DNA of 64,000 nucleotides from positions 124,001 to 188,000 of the forward strand of contig NW_024882300.1 of NCBI RefSeq assembly GCF_019059575.1, given 5' to 3'. Positions 20,300-29,609 of the stretch are shown in pieces (position 1 is the stretch's first letter; every line of letters starts with the position of its first letter). A program made the position numbers and the translations under genes. The DNA comes from Amphibalanus amphitrite (Eukaryota > Arthropoda > Thecostraca > Balanomorpha > Balanidae). The notes under the pieces were generated by a model. That model worked only from the letters and a program-made list of their open reading frames with translations. It was not told where the DNA came from and did not search any database.

Positions 20300-22150
20300 G
20301 GCAGGCAATCCACCTTGGCGGTCGGAATTGCCGGTACGATGGACAGCCCGTTGGTGCCCATTTCGCACCAAAGTGCGCACTGGCTGGGATTTTACATGTA
20401 AGCCCTTAGTGGTGGGTGGTCGGCATCCACCACCCGCGCCGGCACAGTGCGGACAGCGTTCAATGTCTCGTAGATGATGGCTGGCAATCCACCGTTAAGG
20501 CTGGAATCGCCGGTACGTAGGACAGCCCGTTGGTGCCCATCTCGTACCCTCCTCTTCGGCCCTGAAGTCGTCCACGAGGGCTGACAATCCAACGGAAAAG
20601 GTGGAATATGACCTTCCTAACTTCCTAGGAAGAATAATTGACATCTTCAATGGAACGTATATGAGAAGAGAAACCAAAATTCAATGAAATGCATATAGAA
20701 ATGCAAATACTATATGAGCACAATTCAATACTTGACATCAGCAAGCCATATTCATCCTATACTACACTGAGGATGCCAAATATGATGCTATTGCTGCAAA
20801 CTGAAGGCACCTTTTGTGGCATCTGAAGGCATTCGTTCATTCGCACAGGTTTTGCGAAATGTTTAGGAAAAATATTGTTCTGTACATTTAAGCCAGCATC
20901 AGTGACTCATTCAGTCCATTCCTTCATTCGTGCCGTTTTTTTTTTTTTTGAAAACGAATATTTTGCAAAAATAATGCTCTGTACATTTAAAGTATTCAAC
21001 CTCAAGTATTGAACATCAAATAAAAGTATTGAAGTGCTTGCAATCAATGCTGGCACAACCATGACTTGGAGCGTTTTGCGCAATTTCAAGATGAGTTAGG
21101 TATTGACGGCTAGGCCTTGATTGGAGTGAATAGCTGTAAGCTAACATAAATGTGTACCGCTATATCAGATAATTGTATGAGCTCAGACTTTGCAAAAAGG
21201 TCATATTCTACCATTTAGGTCGGAATTGCCGGTACGCTAGGACAGCCTGGTGCCCATTCCGTACCGCCTCGTCTCGGAGTGGGTGTGGTCTCGAAGTCTC
21301 GTTGATGATGGCTGGCAAGCCACCGTTACGGTCGGCATTGCCGGTACGCTGGACAGCCTGGTGCCCACATCGTACCATGTCGTCTTCGGGCCCAGGTGTG
21401 ATCTCGAAGTCTCGTCGATGCTTGCGGGCAATCCACCGTTAAGGTCGGCATTGCCGGTACGCTGGACAGCCTGGTGCCCACATCGTACCATGTCCTCTTC
21501 GGGCCTAGGTGTGGTCTCTGGCAATCCACCGTTAAGGCTGGAATCGCCGGTACGTAGGACAGCCCGTTGGTGCCCATTTCGTACCACCACACGGTGTTGG
21601 AGGCGAGTCTGGTTGAAACTCTCGTCGATGATGGCTGGCAATCCACCGTTAAGGCTGGAATCGCCGGTACGTAGGACAGCCCGTTGGTGCCCATTTCGTA
21701 CCACCACACGGTGTTGGAGGCGAGTCTGGTTGAAACTCTCGTCGATGATGGCTGGCAATCCACCGTTAAGGCTGGAATCGCCGGTACGTAGGACAGCCCG
21801 TTGGTGCCCATTTCGTACCACCACACGGTGTTGGAGGCGAGTCTGGTTGAAACTCTCGTCGATGATGGCTGGCAATCCACCGTTAAGGCTGGAATCGCCG
21901 GTACGTAGGACAGCCCGTTGGTGCCCATTTCGTACCACCACACCCTGTTGGAGGCGAGTCTGGTTGAAACTCTCGTCGATGATGGCTGGCAATCCACCGT
22001 TAAGGCTGGAATCGCCGGTACGTAGGACAGCCCGTTGGTGCCCATTTCGTACCACCACACCGTGTTAGAGGCGAGTGTGGTTGAAACTCTCGTCGATGAT
22101 GGCTGGCAATCCACCGTTAAGGCTGGAATTGCCGGTACAGTTCGACAGCC
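20300..22150. repeat. 117-bp minisatellite with degenerate outer units
   Basis: The module ATGGCTGGCAATCCACCGTT … GCCGGTACGTAGGACAGCCC … TGGTGCCCATTTCGTACC is repeated. The word CTCGTCGATG starts at 21621, 21738, 21855, 21972 and 22089, an exact 117-bp period. Less regular units occupy 21210-21510, and scattered ones lie at 20300-20600. Since 117 is divisible by three, frames on both strands stay open for 270-310 codons; these are not genes. Confidence 0.92.
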
Positions 22151-23349
22151 TGGTGCCCTAGTGGTACCACAGCGTGGTGAGTCCTCTTTGTCGGAAACGT
22201 GGGACGTCTGTTGCCCTGGACGATTTGAAACCGTCGAGGATTTTCCGTGGTACAAATGTACAGGATGTTACTAATAAGAAGTTCAAGAACTCTTAAAGGC
22301 AATATACCACTTTTCTCCATTTATGTTTTGGCTACAGTCTTATGATTGTGTTTGTTGAAAATGTTTAGGAAACAAAATAATAAATGCTGAAAATTTTTGA
22401 CATATTTTCATACAGCAAGAACTCTTCCATATTTGGTAGAGACTAGACAGTATTTTCAGTGAAAGCTGCTTACGCGTTCACCTGTCATATTCCGTAGTTC
22501 AAACCAGCTGCATTATTGGCCGAATATTGGCCACTGCCACAGGTATACTTGCATTCTTGGCGTCTATCCGCAAGTGGAAATATTCCTACACAAGGCGCTC
22601 TTTTCGGAACGAGAAATGAAATATCTTTGCCTAGGGTCATCGTTGGGCCGTAAAAGCTCCTGATTTGTGCTAGTCTCAGCTCAGGCCACAAAACTTGTTA
22701 TATCAGTTCAAAAACCCATGTTAAGAGTGGTATATTTCCTTTAAATGAAAACGAGCAATATTTAATGGAACATCCACGGTGAGAAGTTAGCTACAAGCTC
22801 TTAAAGTTATTGAAGTCATTTACTTTTTTATGTAAAGCATATTCCGTGACCCAATGAAGAGTTATTTGTTAAATGAAAATATGCTGAACGCAATTTGGTG
22901 TTGCCACTCGAAATCTTTGTAATCTTTGGAAACGAATAAGCCATGTAATGCACTTGTTTCAACGTGAATATCGGTGTTGAATGAAAAGCAATCAATGCCA
23001 ATAATTTTGTCCCATGCCTTCGAAAACCCGCCACAAAAACTGATTACCAACGGACAAAAAATGCCCCAGCCGGTAAGCTGTGCATGGCGAGCAGGCATGC
23101 AGGAGTGCCCTTCCATGCCCATGCGACCCGATTACGTTAATACCAGTTTTATTCATGCACACTGGGTCACACCACTCCCCGCTCCTGTTAAACGAACATC
23201 GGTGCGTTACTTTAATTGTCTACAAAGACCAAAATTATGTGGGAATGGTGCACGACTGTACTGAAACGCACTTTAATGCTTTTCAAACGGTTTGCTCTGG
23301 CGCCAGTTATACACACGGAAAATCCACGAACGATGCGTTGCGTCCATTC
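22151..23349. other. 3' flank of the Helitron-like gene and unassigned DNA
   Basis: No gene is visible. On the minus strand, an AATAAA polyadenylation hexamer (plus positions 23148-23153) lies about 200 bp past the Helitron-like stop codon. A hairpin TGCATG…CATGCA with a 9-nt loop is at 23080-23100. I cannot place the 3' terminus of the Helitron-like element with confidence. Confidence 0.45.
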
Positions 23350-23425
23350 TCACGAGATGCGGCGACCCTTACCACGCCGGCCCCGACCAGCAGACGTGGA
23401 GGCTGGCCGCTTAGACGGTTTGGTG
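23350..23425 (-). CDS. C-terminal end of the Helitron-like Rep-helicase, separated by BEL/Pao element 2
   Basis: Reading the minus strand across the BEL 2 target site, the codons continue in frame from the Pro-Thr-Thr-Thr at 29610-29625 into a basic, Ser/Arg/Gly-rich tail (KPSKRPASTSAGRGRRGKGR) and reach a TGA at 23350-23352. The target duplication TGGTG is present on both sides (23421-23425 and 29610-29614). So the original stop codon lies here and not inside the BEL LTR. The basic tail is plausible for a DNA-binding protein, but assigning it as the native C-terminus is inference from frame continuity. Confidence 0.8.
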
Positions 23426-23740
23426 TGTAGAGTTCGGAGTGTTCGACGTAGGTATCAAAATTTCATTTTACAGAGCACCGAATTTATTGTCTTGTGAAAG
23501 TTTAACTCATACAAAACAAGCATGAATTAAAGTATATAACATAAGACAATCTTGCTTGAATTTACTTGAATTGTGCCCGTCTAAAAACAATATCAAAACT
23601 AGAACACATAGCCGGAAACTACATCTTTTGAAATAACATTTTTCCTTTCAAATTATTTAACAGACGGAGCACGAGAAATTTAGGTCGTAAAAAGGCGCAA
23701 CCTGATTCCGTGCTGAAACTAATGCAGCACCGCCTCTTTA
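23426..23740 (-). repeat. 3' LTR of BEL/Pao element 2
   Basis: 315 bp; on the minus strand it begins TAAAGAGGCGG and ends CGAACTCTACA. It is directly flanked by the TGGTG duplication at 23421-23425. Confidence 0.92.
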
Positions 23741-23751
23741 CCCCCTCCCCC
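23741..23751 (-). other. Polypurine tract of BEL/Pao element 2
   Basis: On the minus strand it reads GGGGGAGGGGG, immediately upstream of the 3' LTR and four bases past the ORF stop. Confidence 0.9.
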
Positions 23752-23754
23752 GTT

Positions 23755-26700
23755 TCAGCACGTGCTCGCGCCGTCTTCTGGTAAGAGGAGCACAAGCTTG
23801 CTGATCGGCCTTCTAAGAATGGAGGTGCTCGTCCTCACTTCTGCGACACGAACATTGCCCTTTGCGTCAGGATACACGTTGATCACTCTTCCCATTTTCC
23901 ATTCGTTGCGAGACGAGTCTGCGTCTACCAGGAGAACCATGTCATTTTCACGCAAATTTCTCTGAGGCTGGATCCACTTTTGTCGTACTTGAAGTGAACT
24001 GACGTATTCCTTCTTCCAACGGCGCCAGAATTCCGTCGCAAGGTACTGAACTAGTTTCCATCGCTTTCTTGAAAACGAGTCGGCTTCTGAGAAGATACCG
24101 GGTGGCAATGGCTGTGCCGAACGGTAGATGAGCAGATGGTTAGGTGTGAGCGCTTCCAAGTCCCTTGGGTCATCTGAGACAGGTGTGAGCGGGCGTCCGT
24201 TCAAAATCGCCTCTACCTCACACATGAAGGTGGATAAGCACTCATCCTCTAAAGTCTTTTGCTGCAGCAGAAAGTTCAATATTTTCCTCGTTTCGCGAAT
24301 CAGGCGTTCCCATGTTCCTCCGTGGTGCGAGGCGCCCGGTGCGTTAAAAATCCATTTTACCTCTTTCTGCAGAAGTTCGTCTTCTATTTGCTGCTGATTC
24401 CAGTTGCGGATCTCTTCCTTCAGCTCCCGGCGGGCTCCCACGAAATTTGTGCCGTTGTCACATCTGATTATCCTTACTGCCCCTCGTCTGGCCATGAAAC
24501 GACGCAACGCGTTTATGAAGGAATGAGTCGTCAAGGAGTGTACAACTTCCAGATGTACAGCGCGGATTTTTTGGCACACAAATATGACACCAAACCGTTT
24601 CACTGTGGCTCTACCTCTTTTGACATAAAAAGGTCCGAATAAGTCGACTCCAGTGACCGCGAATGGCGTCAAGTCCGGGGTGACGCGGTCTTGCGGGAGA
24701 TCAGCCATTTTCTGTGTTAAAGGACGGCCGTGTAGTCTGCGACAGAATACGCAACGTGACAGCACGCGGCGCACCGCAGCCATTCCGCGAATAATCCAGA
24801 ACCGTTCCCTAATCACTGACAAGACATGGAGACGTCCACTGTGGCCGATCTTGCGATGTGTGTCTGAGATAATCAAATCAGTCACATGAGACCTTGCTGG
24901 CAGAATCGCTGGGTGTGATGCTTCTGAGGCGTAAGCATGACTTAGTCGACCACCGACCCGTAGCACACCGCTCTCACAGACTGGATCTAGCCGGTAGATG
25001 TTACTCTTCTTGGTTATTTTCTTGTGCTCTGGAGAATGAAGAACGGCCAACTCTTCTGAAAAGGATCCTGCTTGAACGTACTTGACAATGCACATTTCAG
25101 CACTTTGAAGTTCTTCGACGGACAAGTCACTCGCTATGCCTCCATTGGTGACGTTTCTGCTCTCTGGCTTCTCTTCCTTCTTGATACGATCACGCAAGAC
25201 TTGTTTCAATCGCATATAGTAAGCTACAGCTCTTTTAAGGCGGTACCAGTTGGAATAATGTTGCAGTAGCTTGTCAGTTGGCTGTGTTTCGGTGGACGTC
25301 GCTGACACCAGTTTTGGCATTTTTACTTCAGGGTCACCATCCATCACTGTTTCAAGTTCTTTGAATGGCTGCTCTGGCCACTTATCTTCAGGAAGCGTCA
25401 GGAACTCTGGCCCACGAACCCACATCGACTCATTCAAAAACTTTTCCACCGTTGTGCTTCGTGAGGCTTCATCAGCAGGATTCACCTTTGAAGTAACGTA
25501 TTTCCACTGGTTCTCGTCGCTGTGTTCAAGAATGTAACCAATGCGATTTGCTACATAAATATGAAATCTACTTGTTTTGTTCTTGATATAACGAAGAACA
25601 GTTGTACTATCGGTCCAGAAAACTGTCGAGTCGACAACTGTTTGGAGTTCTTCTTTCACAACTAAGTCAAGGCGCACTGCTAAAGTCGCAGCAGTGAGCT
25701 CCATTCGAGGAATGGTGACACTTTTCAGCGGCGCCACGCGCGCCTTTCCAATGAGAAAAGAGCAGTGGATTTTCCCGTTATCATCCACTTGTCGGAGGTA
25801 TGATACCGCGCCGTAACCAGCTTGGCTAGCATCTGCGAAGTGATGTATTTGTGTGGATAAGACACGACCAAAATCTCCTGGTTTCATGCACCGCTCTACA
25901 CTGAAGAGTTCCAGCTGGCAAAGGGAGGAGTGCCACCGAAGCCATTTTTGTTGCAGAGGCATGGGAATAATGTCATCCCAGCCAAGATTCAATGTACATA
26001 GTTCTTGAAGGATCAATTTTGGCACCATCAAAACGGGAGCAGCGATTCCCAATGGGTCAAAAAATGAGCTTGTTGCCGAAAGAATCCCACGTCTTGTGAG
26101 TGGTTTTGACTGGATTTTCACCTTGAATCTGAACCTATCTTGCTGAAAGTCCCATAGAACGCCGAGTGCACGCTCCGCCGTTGTGTCACACCCCAGCTCG
26201 GCTCCTTTCATATTCTCCGTTTTGTCATGGTCTGGTAACGATTCTGTCACTTCTCGATGATTGCTAACGAACTTGGTGAGATTAAATCCCCCCATGGCGC
26301 ACATTTGCTTGAGTTCGCGGACCAGTGTCACTGCCTTATTTATGCTTTCCACCGACTTCAGACAGTCATCAATATAAAAAGAATATTGTATAGTCTTCGC
26401 CGCATCCGGACTGAACGTGTGATTGTCTTGTGCACATTTTTGTAGTGCGAAGTTGGCACAACCCGGAGACGATACACTGCCAAAAATGTGTTTTTTCATG
26501 ACAAAGTCCTCCAATTCCCTTGTTGTATCACCCTCTGGCCACCATAGGAATCTGTAGAAATTGACGTCGGTTGATGGTACTTGTACCTGATAAAACATTT
26601 CTTGAATATCCGCCATAAATGCGACCCGTTCCTTCCTGAACCTGATGAGAACACCGATCAAAGTATTTGACAAATTTGGACCCTGTAGAAGCTGATCATT

Positions 26701-29196
26701 CAAGGATGTTCCGCCGTACCTTGCCGAACCGTCAAAAACCACTCTTGTTTTCTCGGGCTTAGCCGGGTGCTGAACCGAATGATGGGGAATATACCACATT
26801 TTGCCTTCTTCTGGAGGATATGCCATTGACGCTGGCTCGGCGTGACCCTTTTCTAATAGCCCGTTCATGTATTGAGTGTAACGAATGTGGAGGGCTGGGT
26901 CTCTTTCCAGTCTCTTTTTGAGACCTATGGCTCGTCTCTCTGCTAGGGCTCTGTTATTTGGAAGCCGAACGCTTTCAGCCTTAAACGGAAGGGCTATTTC
27001 ATAACTACCGTTCTTCAATTGCACACTCCCTTCTACCTTGGCCTTCCAAAGTTTATCTTCTTGTGACATGTTTTCATACCCCGTCATCGTAGCAGTCTTA
27101 TCTGTGAAATCATTGTTGAATATTGTGATCATCATTTCTTGTAACTTTTCTGTTTCCAATCGTACTGTGTTCACTTTAACGTCTGCTGCCTTGTAACTGA
27201 CTTCGGACATTACCTTGGGGCCAACCACCGTCCAGCCCAAGCAAGTTTTCAAGGCGTAAGGGCCACCGTTTTGGCTGTGGATTACCTCCCATGGCTCCAT
27301 TGCTTTCGGGCAGTCGCATCCTATTAATATTCCAATTTTATCCGCCTTTACTTCTGGGATTTCAATTTCTAGATAAGACCACTGTTTCTTCAAACTTGTT
27401 CTTGCTACATCTTGGTCTCCAACTGGAATGGTTGGTATCGTATATACTGGTGGTAACGGAAGAGAGTTGTTACCGTTGACATCAGCTACATGTAACCCCG
27501 TTACCAGTCGACTTTTAACCGGGCTAGCTGTATGTTCTACTGTGGTAATAGTGAGCAGCGTCTCTTCTCCAGTTTGACCCAACTGACTTCGTAACTCTTC
27601 CGTTATGAATGTACTTTGACTGCCGTTATCCAAAAATGCATATGTCTTGACAGGGGCTTTGCCTGAGACGCTTAATTGTACCGGCAAGACTGGTAGAACT
27701 GTGCCTGAAGTGACTGCCTTGGTCCCACCACATAATTTGTTTTGTGGAGTACTTGAATTTGGATCGGTACTGACACTGTCATGGTGAGGCGGAAGGGAAG
27801 GTCTGGTGACGGGTTTGAATTCCACGTGCAGTAGAGATGGATGCCTTTTGTCACAATGACGACATTGCATTCGCCTTCTACAATGTTTCGATACATGATT
27901 TGGACGAAGACAAGCAAAACAAAGTCGTTTCTCCTTTATTTTCTCGATCCTTGCAGATATATCCATCTGAAGTAGAACAGGACATGATTCAATTGTATGA
28001 CATTCGTCACATGCGTAGCATCGCACGTCTGAATTTGTGGTTGCAGTGTAAAATGTTGATTTGAACGATTTTCCGTGGCTTGATTTTGCATCCATCATTT
28101 CTTTCACTCCAAACACTGGGTCGCTGCATATACACACTTGCCGCTCCACAAATTCAACTATATCTCCAAAATCTGACTTCATATTTTGTTGCGAACTTTC
28201 AAACACTAGCTGACGCCATTTTTCTTGCAACTGATATGGTAACTTGCCAACGATTTTCTGAAGATTCCTAGGATGATTTACCTCGCTGAGAGCGCCCAGA
28301 GATTCCATTGCATTTTTACAGCTTCGAATTAGAATTGAAAAATCTTCCAAACAGTCAACATCCAATGATTTCATCTGCGGCCAAGAGAGAATTTTATCAA
28401 CATAAGCAGAAGAAATGCGATGCTCGTCGCCATACTTGCGATCCAGTGCCGCCCTGGCATCCTTGTAGCCTCTGTCTGGCTGTAAGTGCATATATCCTTT
28501 CACGATTTCATGTGGTTTTCCTGTTACGCTTTGAAGCAAGAAATAAAGTCTTTCGGCGTCGTTCTCAGTTTGGGTTTCGATACGGCTTATAAATGAACGG
28601 ATAAACATAGGGTATTCCATGGGATCACCCTTAAATTTCGTTATTTCGGTCTTCGGTAGGGAACTTCTTCGTTGTTGTCGTAACATAGTTTCTGCCATGT
28701 CGTACATTTGCGCACCGCACGTCTTGCTGTGACCAACATCAGAGTGAACAAATTGTGAAGATGTGCCAGGAACCTGAATTTGATGTAAATGAGTTGTTTC
28801 ATCAGTATTTTCCATTATATCACTCGCAGCGAAATATTTTTCACGGGCATGAATGGCTGCTAATTCTTCTTCAATGTTTAATTGCTCTTGTCGTAATTTT
28901 AGACGTAACTCTTCCTCGAGTAGACGCCGTTTTTCTTCAAGAATGCTCGATCGTGCTTCTAGCTCCGCCCTTTTCGCCGTGTCGACGGCTCGCTGATTTT
29001 TAATGAAACTTGATGACGAAGACGTTGAAATTTGTGACGCACTATCTTCAGGTTCAATGTCCATTTGTGAAGTCTTGTGTGATGAGATGAGTCTTTTAAT
29101 GAGGTCGTCTTTCGTTCCTGTTGTTTTTAGTCCCCTTTCTTGCAATAAAATTTTCAACACCTTCTTGGTCTTCGTGTTGTATGCTTCCATCTTCAA
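23755..29196 (-). CDS. BEL/Pao gag-pol polyprotein (element 2)
   Basis: 1813 residues, intact. Order: an N-terminal SAP-like helix pair (VLKILLQERGLKTTGTKDDL, about 13-32), a Glu/Leu/Arg coiled coil (80-125), DUF1759-type gag, CCHC region (CFACLRPNHVSKHC) near 430, A17-type aspartic protease with LDNGSQ near 519, reverse transcriptase with YIDD at 941-944, RNase H (HFADASQAGYGAV), H2C2 integrase finger, integrase core (GVDLFGPF, IRCDNGTNF near 1579, GGTWERLIR) and a DUF5641-like C-terminus. The SAP-like start, absent from element 1, and the different LTRs show the two BEL elements belong to distinct lineages. The SAP motif binds DNA in other proteins; a role here in chromatin association is inference. 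Confidence 0.95.
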   Translation of the reverse strand: MKMEAYNTKTKKVLKILLQERGLKTTGTKDDLIKRLISSHKTSQMDIEPEDSASQISTSSSSSFIKNQRAVDTAKRAELEARSSILEEKRRLLEEELRLKLRQEQLNIEEELAAIHAREKYFAASDIMENTDETTHLHQIQVPGTSSQFVHSDVGHSKTCGAQMYDMAETMLRQQRRSSLPKTEITKFKGDPMEYPMFIRSFISRIETQTENDAERLYFLLQSVTGKPHEIVKGYMHLQPDRGYKDARAALDRKYGDEHRISSAYVDKILSWPQMKSLDVDCLEDFSILIRSCKNAMESLGALSEVNHPRNLQKIVGKLPYQLQEKWRQLVFESSQQNMKSDFGDIVEFVERQVCICSDPVFGVKEMMDAKSSHGKSFKSTFYTATTNSDVRCYACDECHTIESCPVLLQMDISARIEKIKEKRLCFACLRPNHVSKHCRRRMQCRHCDKRHPSLLHVEFKPVTRPSLPPHHDSVSTDPNSSTPQNKLCGGTKAVTSGTVLPVLPVQLSVSGKAPVKTYAFLDNGSQSTFITEELRSQLGQTGEETLLTITTVEHTASPVKSRLVTGLHVADVNGNNSLPLPPVYTIPTIPVGDQDVARTSLKKQWSYLEIEIPEVKADKIGILIGCDCPKAMEPWEVIHSQNGGPYALKTCLGWTVVGPKVMSEVSYKAADVKVNTVRLETEKLQEMMITIFNNDFTDKTATMTGYENMSQEDKLWKAKVEGSVQLKNGSYEIALPFKAESVRLPNNRALAERRAIGLKKRLERDPALHIRYTQYMNGLLEKGHAEPASMAYPPEEGKMWYIPHHSVQHPAKPEKTRVVFDGSARYGGTSLNDQLLQGPNLSNTLIGVLIRFRKERVAFMADIQEMFYQVQVPSTDVNFYRFLWWPEGDTTRELEDFVMKKHIFGSVSSPGCANFALQKCAQDNHTFSPDAAKTIQYSFYIDDCLKSVESINKAVTLVRELKQMCAMGGFNLTKFVSNHREVTESLPDHDKTENMKGAELGCDTTAERALGVLWDFQQDRFRFKVKIQSKPLTRRGILSATSSFFDPLGIAAPVLMVPKLILQELCTLNLGWDDIIPMPLQQKWLRWHSSLCQLELFSVERCMKPGDFGRVLSTQIHHFADASQAGYGAVSYLRQVDDNGKIHCSFLIGKARVAPLKSVTIPRMELTAATLAVRLDLVVKEELQTVVDSTVFWTDSTTVLRYIKNKTSRFHIYVANRIGYILEHSDENQWKYVTSKVNPADEASRSTTVEKFLNESMWVRGPEFLTLPEDKWPEQPFKELETVMDGDPEVKMPKLVSATSTETQPTDKLLQHYSNWYRLKRAVAYYMRLKQVLRDRIKKEEKPESRNVTNGGIASDLSVEELQSAEMCIVKYVQAGSFSEELAVLHSPEHKKITKKSNIYRLDPVCESGVLRVGGRLSHAYASEASHPAILPARSHVTDLIISDTHRKIGHSGRLHVLSVIRERFWIIRGMAAVRRVLSRCVFCRRLHGRPLTQKMADLPQDRVTPDLTPFAVTGVDLFGPFYVKRGRATVKRFGVIFVCQKIRAVHLEVVHSLTTHSFINALRRFMARRGAVRIIRCDNGTNFVGARRELKEEIRNWNQQQIEDELLQKEVKWIFNAPGASHHGGTWERLIRETRKILNFLLQQKTLEDECLSTFMCEVEAILNGRPLTPVSDDPRDLEALTPNHLLIYRSAQPLPPGIFSEADSFSRKRWKLVQYLATEFWRRWKKEYVSSLQVRQKWIQPQRNLRENDMVLLVDADSSRNEWKMGRVINVYPDAKGNVRVAEVRTSTSILRRPISKLVLLLPEDGASTC

Positions 29197-29294
29197 TTCT
29201 CTTATGAAATTTAAGTTACTTTATCTTAAAATCGTCTTATACGACCATATAACTACTAATCTACATTACTTTACTTGTATTGTTTTTAGACTTA

Positions 29295-29609
29295 TGTAGA
29301 GTTCGGAGTGTTCGACGTAGGTATCAAAATTTCATTTTACAGAGCACCGAATTTATTGTCTTGTGAAAGTTTAACTCATACAAAACAAGCATGAATTAAA
29401 GTATATAACATAAGACAATCTTGCTTGAATTTACTTGAATTGTGCCCGTCTAAAAACAATATCAAAACTAGAACACATAGCCGGAAACTACATCTTTTGA
29501 AATAACATTTTTCCTTTCAAATTATTTAACAGACGGAGCACGAGAAATTTAGGTCGTAAAAAGGCGCAACCTGATTCCGTGCTGAAACTAATGCAGCACC
29601 GCCTCTTTA
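29295..29609 (-). repeat. 5' LTR of BEL/Pao element 2
   Basis: 315 bp, no visible difference from 23426-23740. The second TGGTG copy follows at 29610-29614. The internal sequence next to it does not match a TGG-type primer-binding site, so the primer is unassigned. Confidence 0.92.

Larger units (their letters stand above)
23426..29609 (-). mobile_element. BEL/Pao LTR retrotransposon 2, complete
   Basis: Two 315-bp LTRs (23426-23740, 29295-29609) look identical and flank one intact gag-pol ORF. A 5-bp duplication TGGTG lies immediately outside both LTRs, the size expected for BEL/Pao integrase. A polypurine tract abuts the 3' LTR. Size is 6184 bp. The element landed inside the last 30 codons of the Helitron-like ORF. 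LTR identity and the intact ORF mean a very recent, possibly still active copy. Confidence 0.96.

Noticed and set aside
21237..22255. Long frames of 270-310 codons on both strands as a repetitive protein
   Set aside because: They are shadows of the 117-bp minisatellite, whose period is divisible by three.
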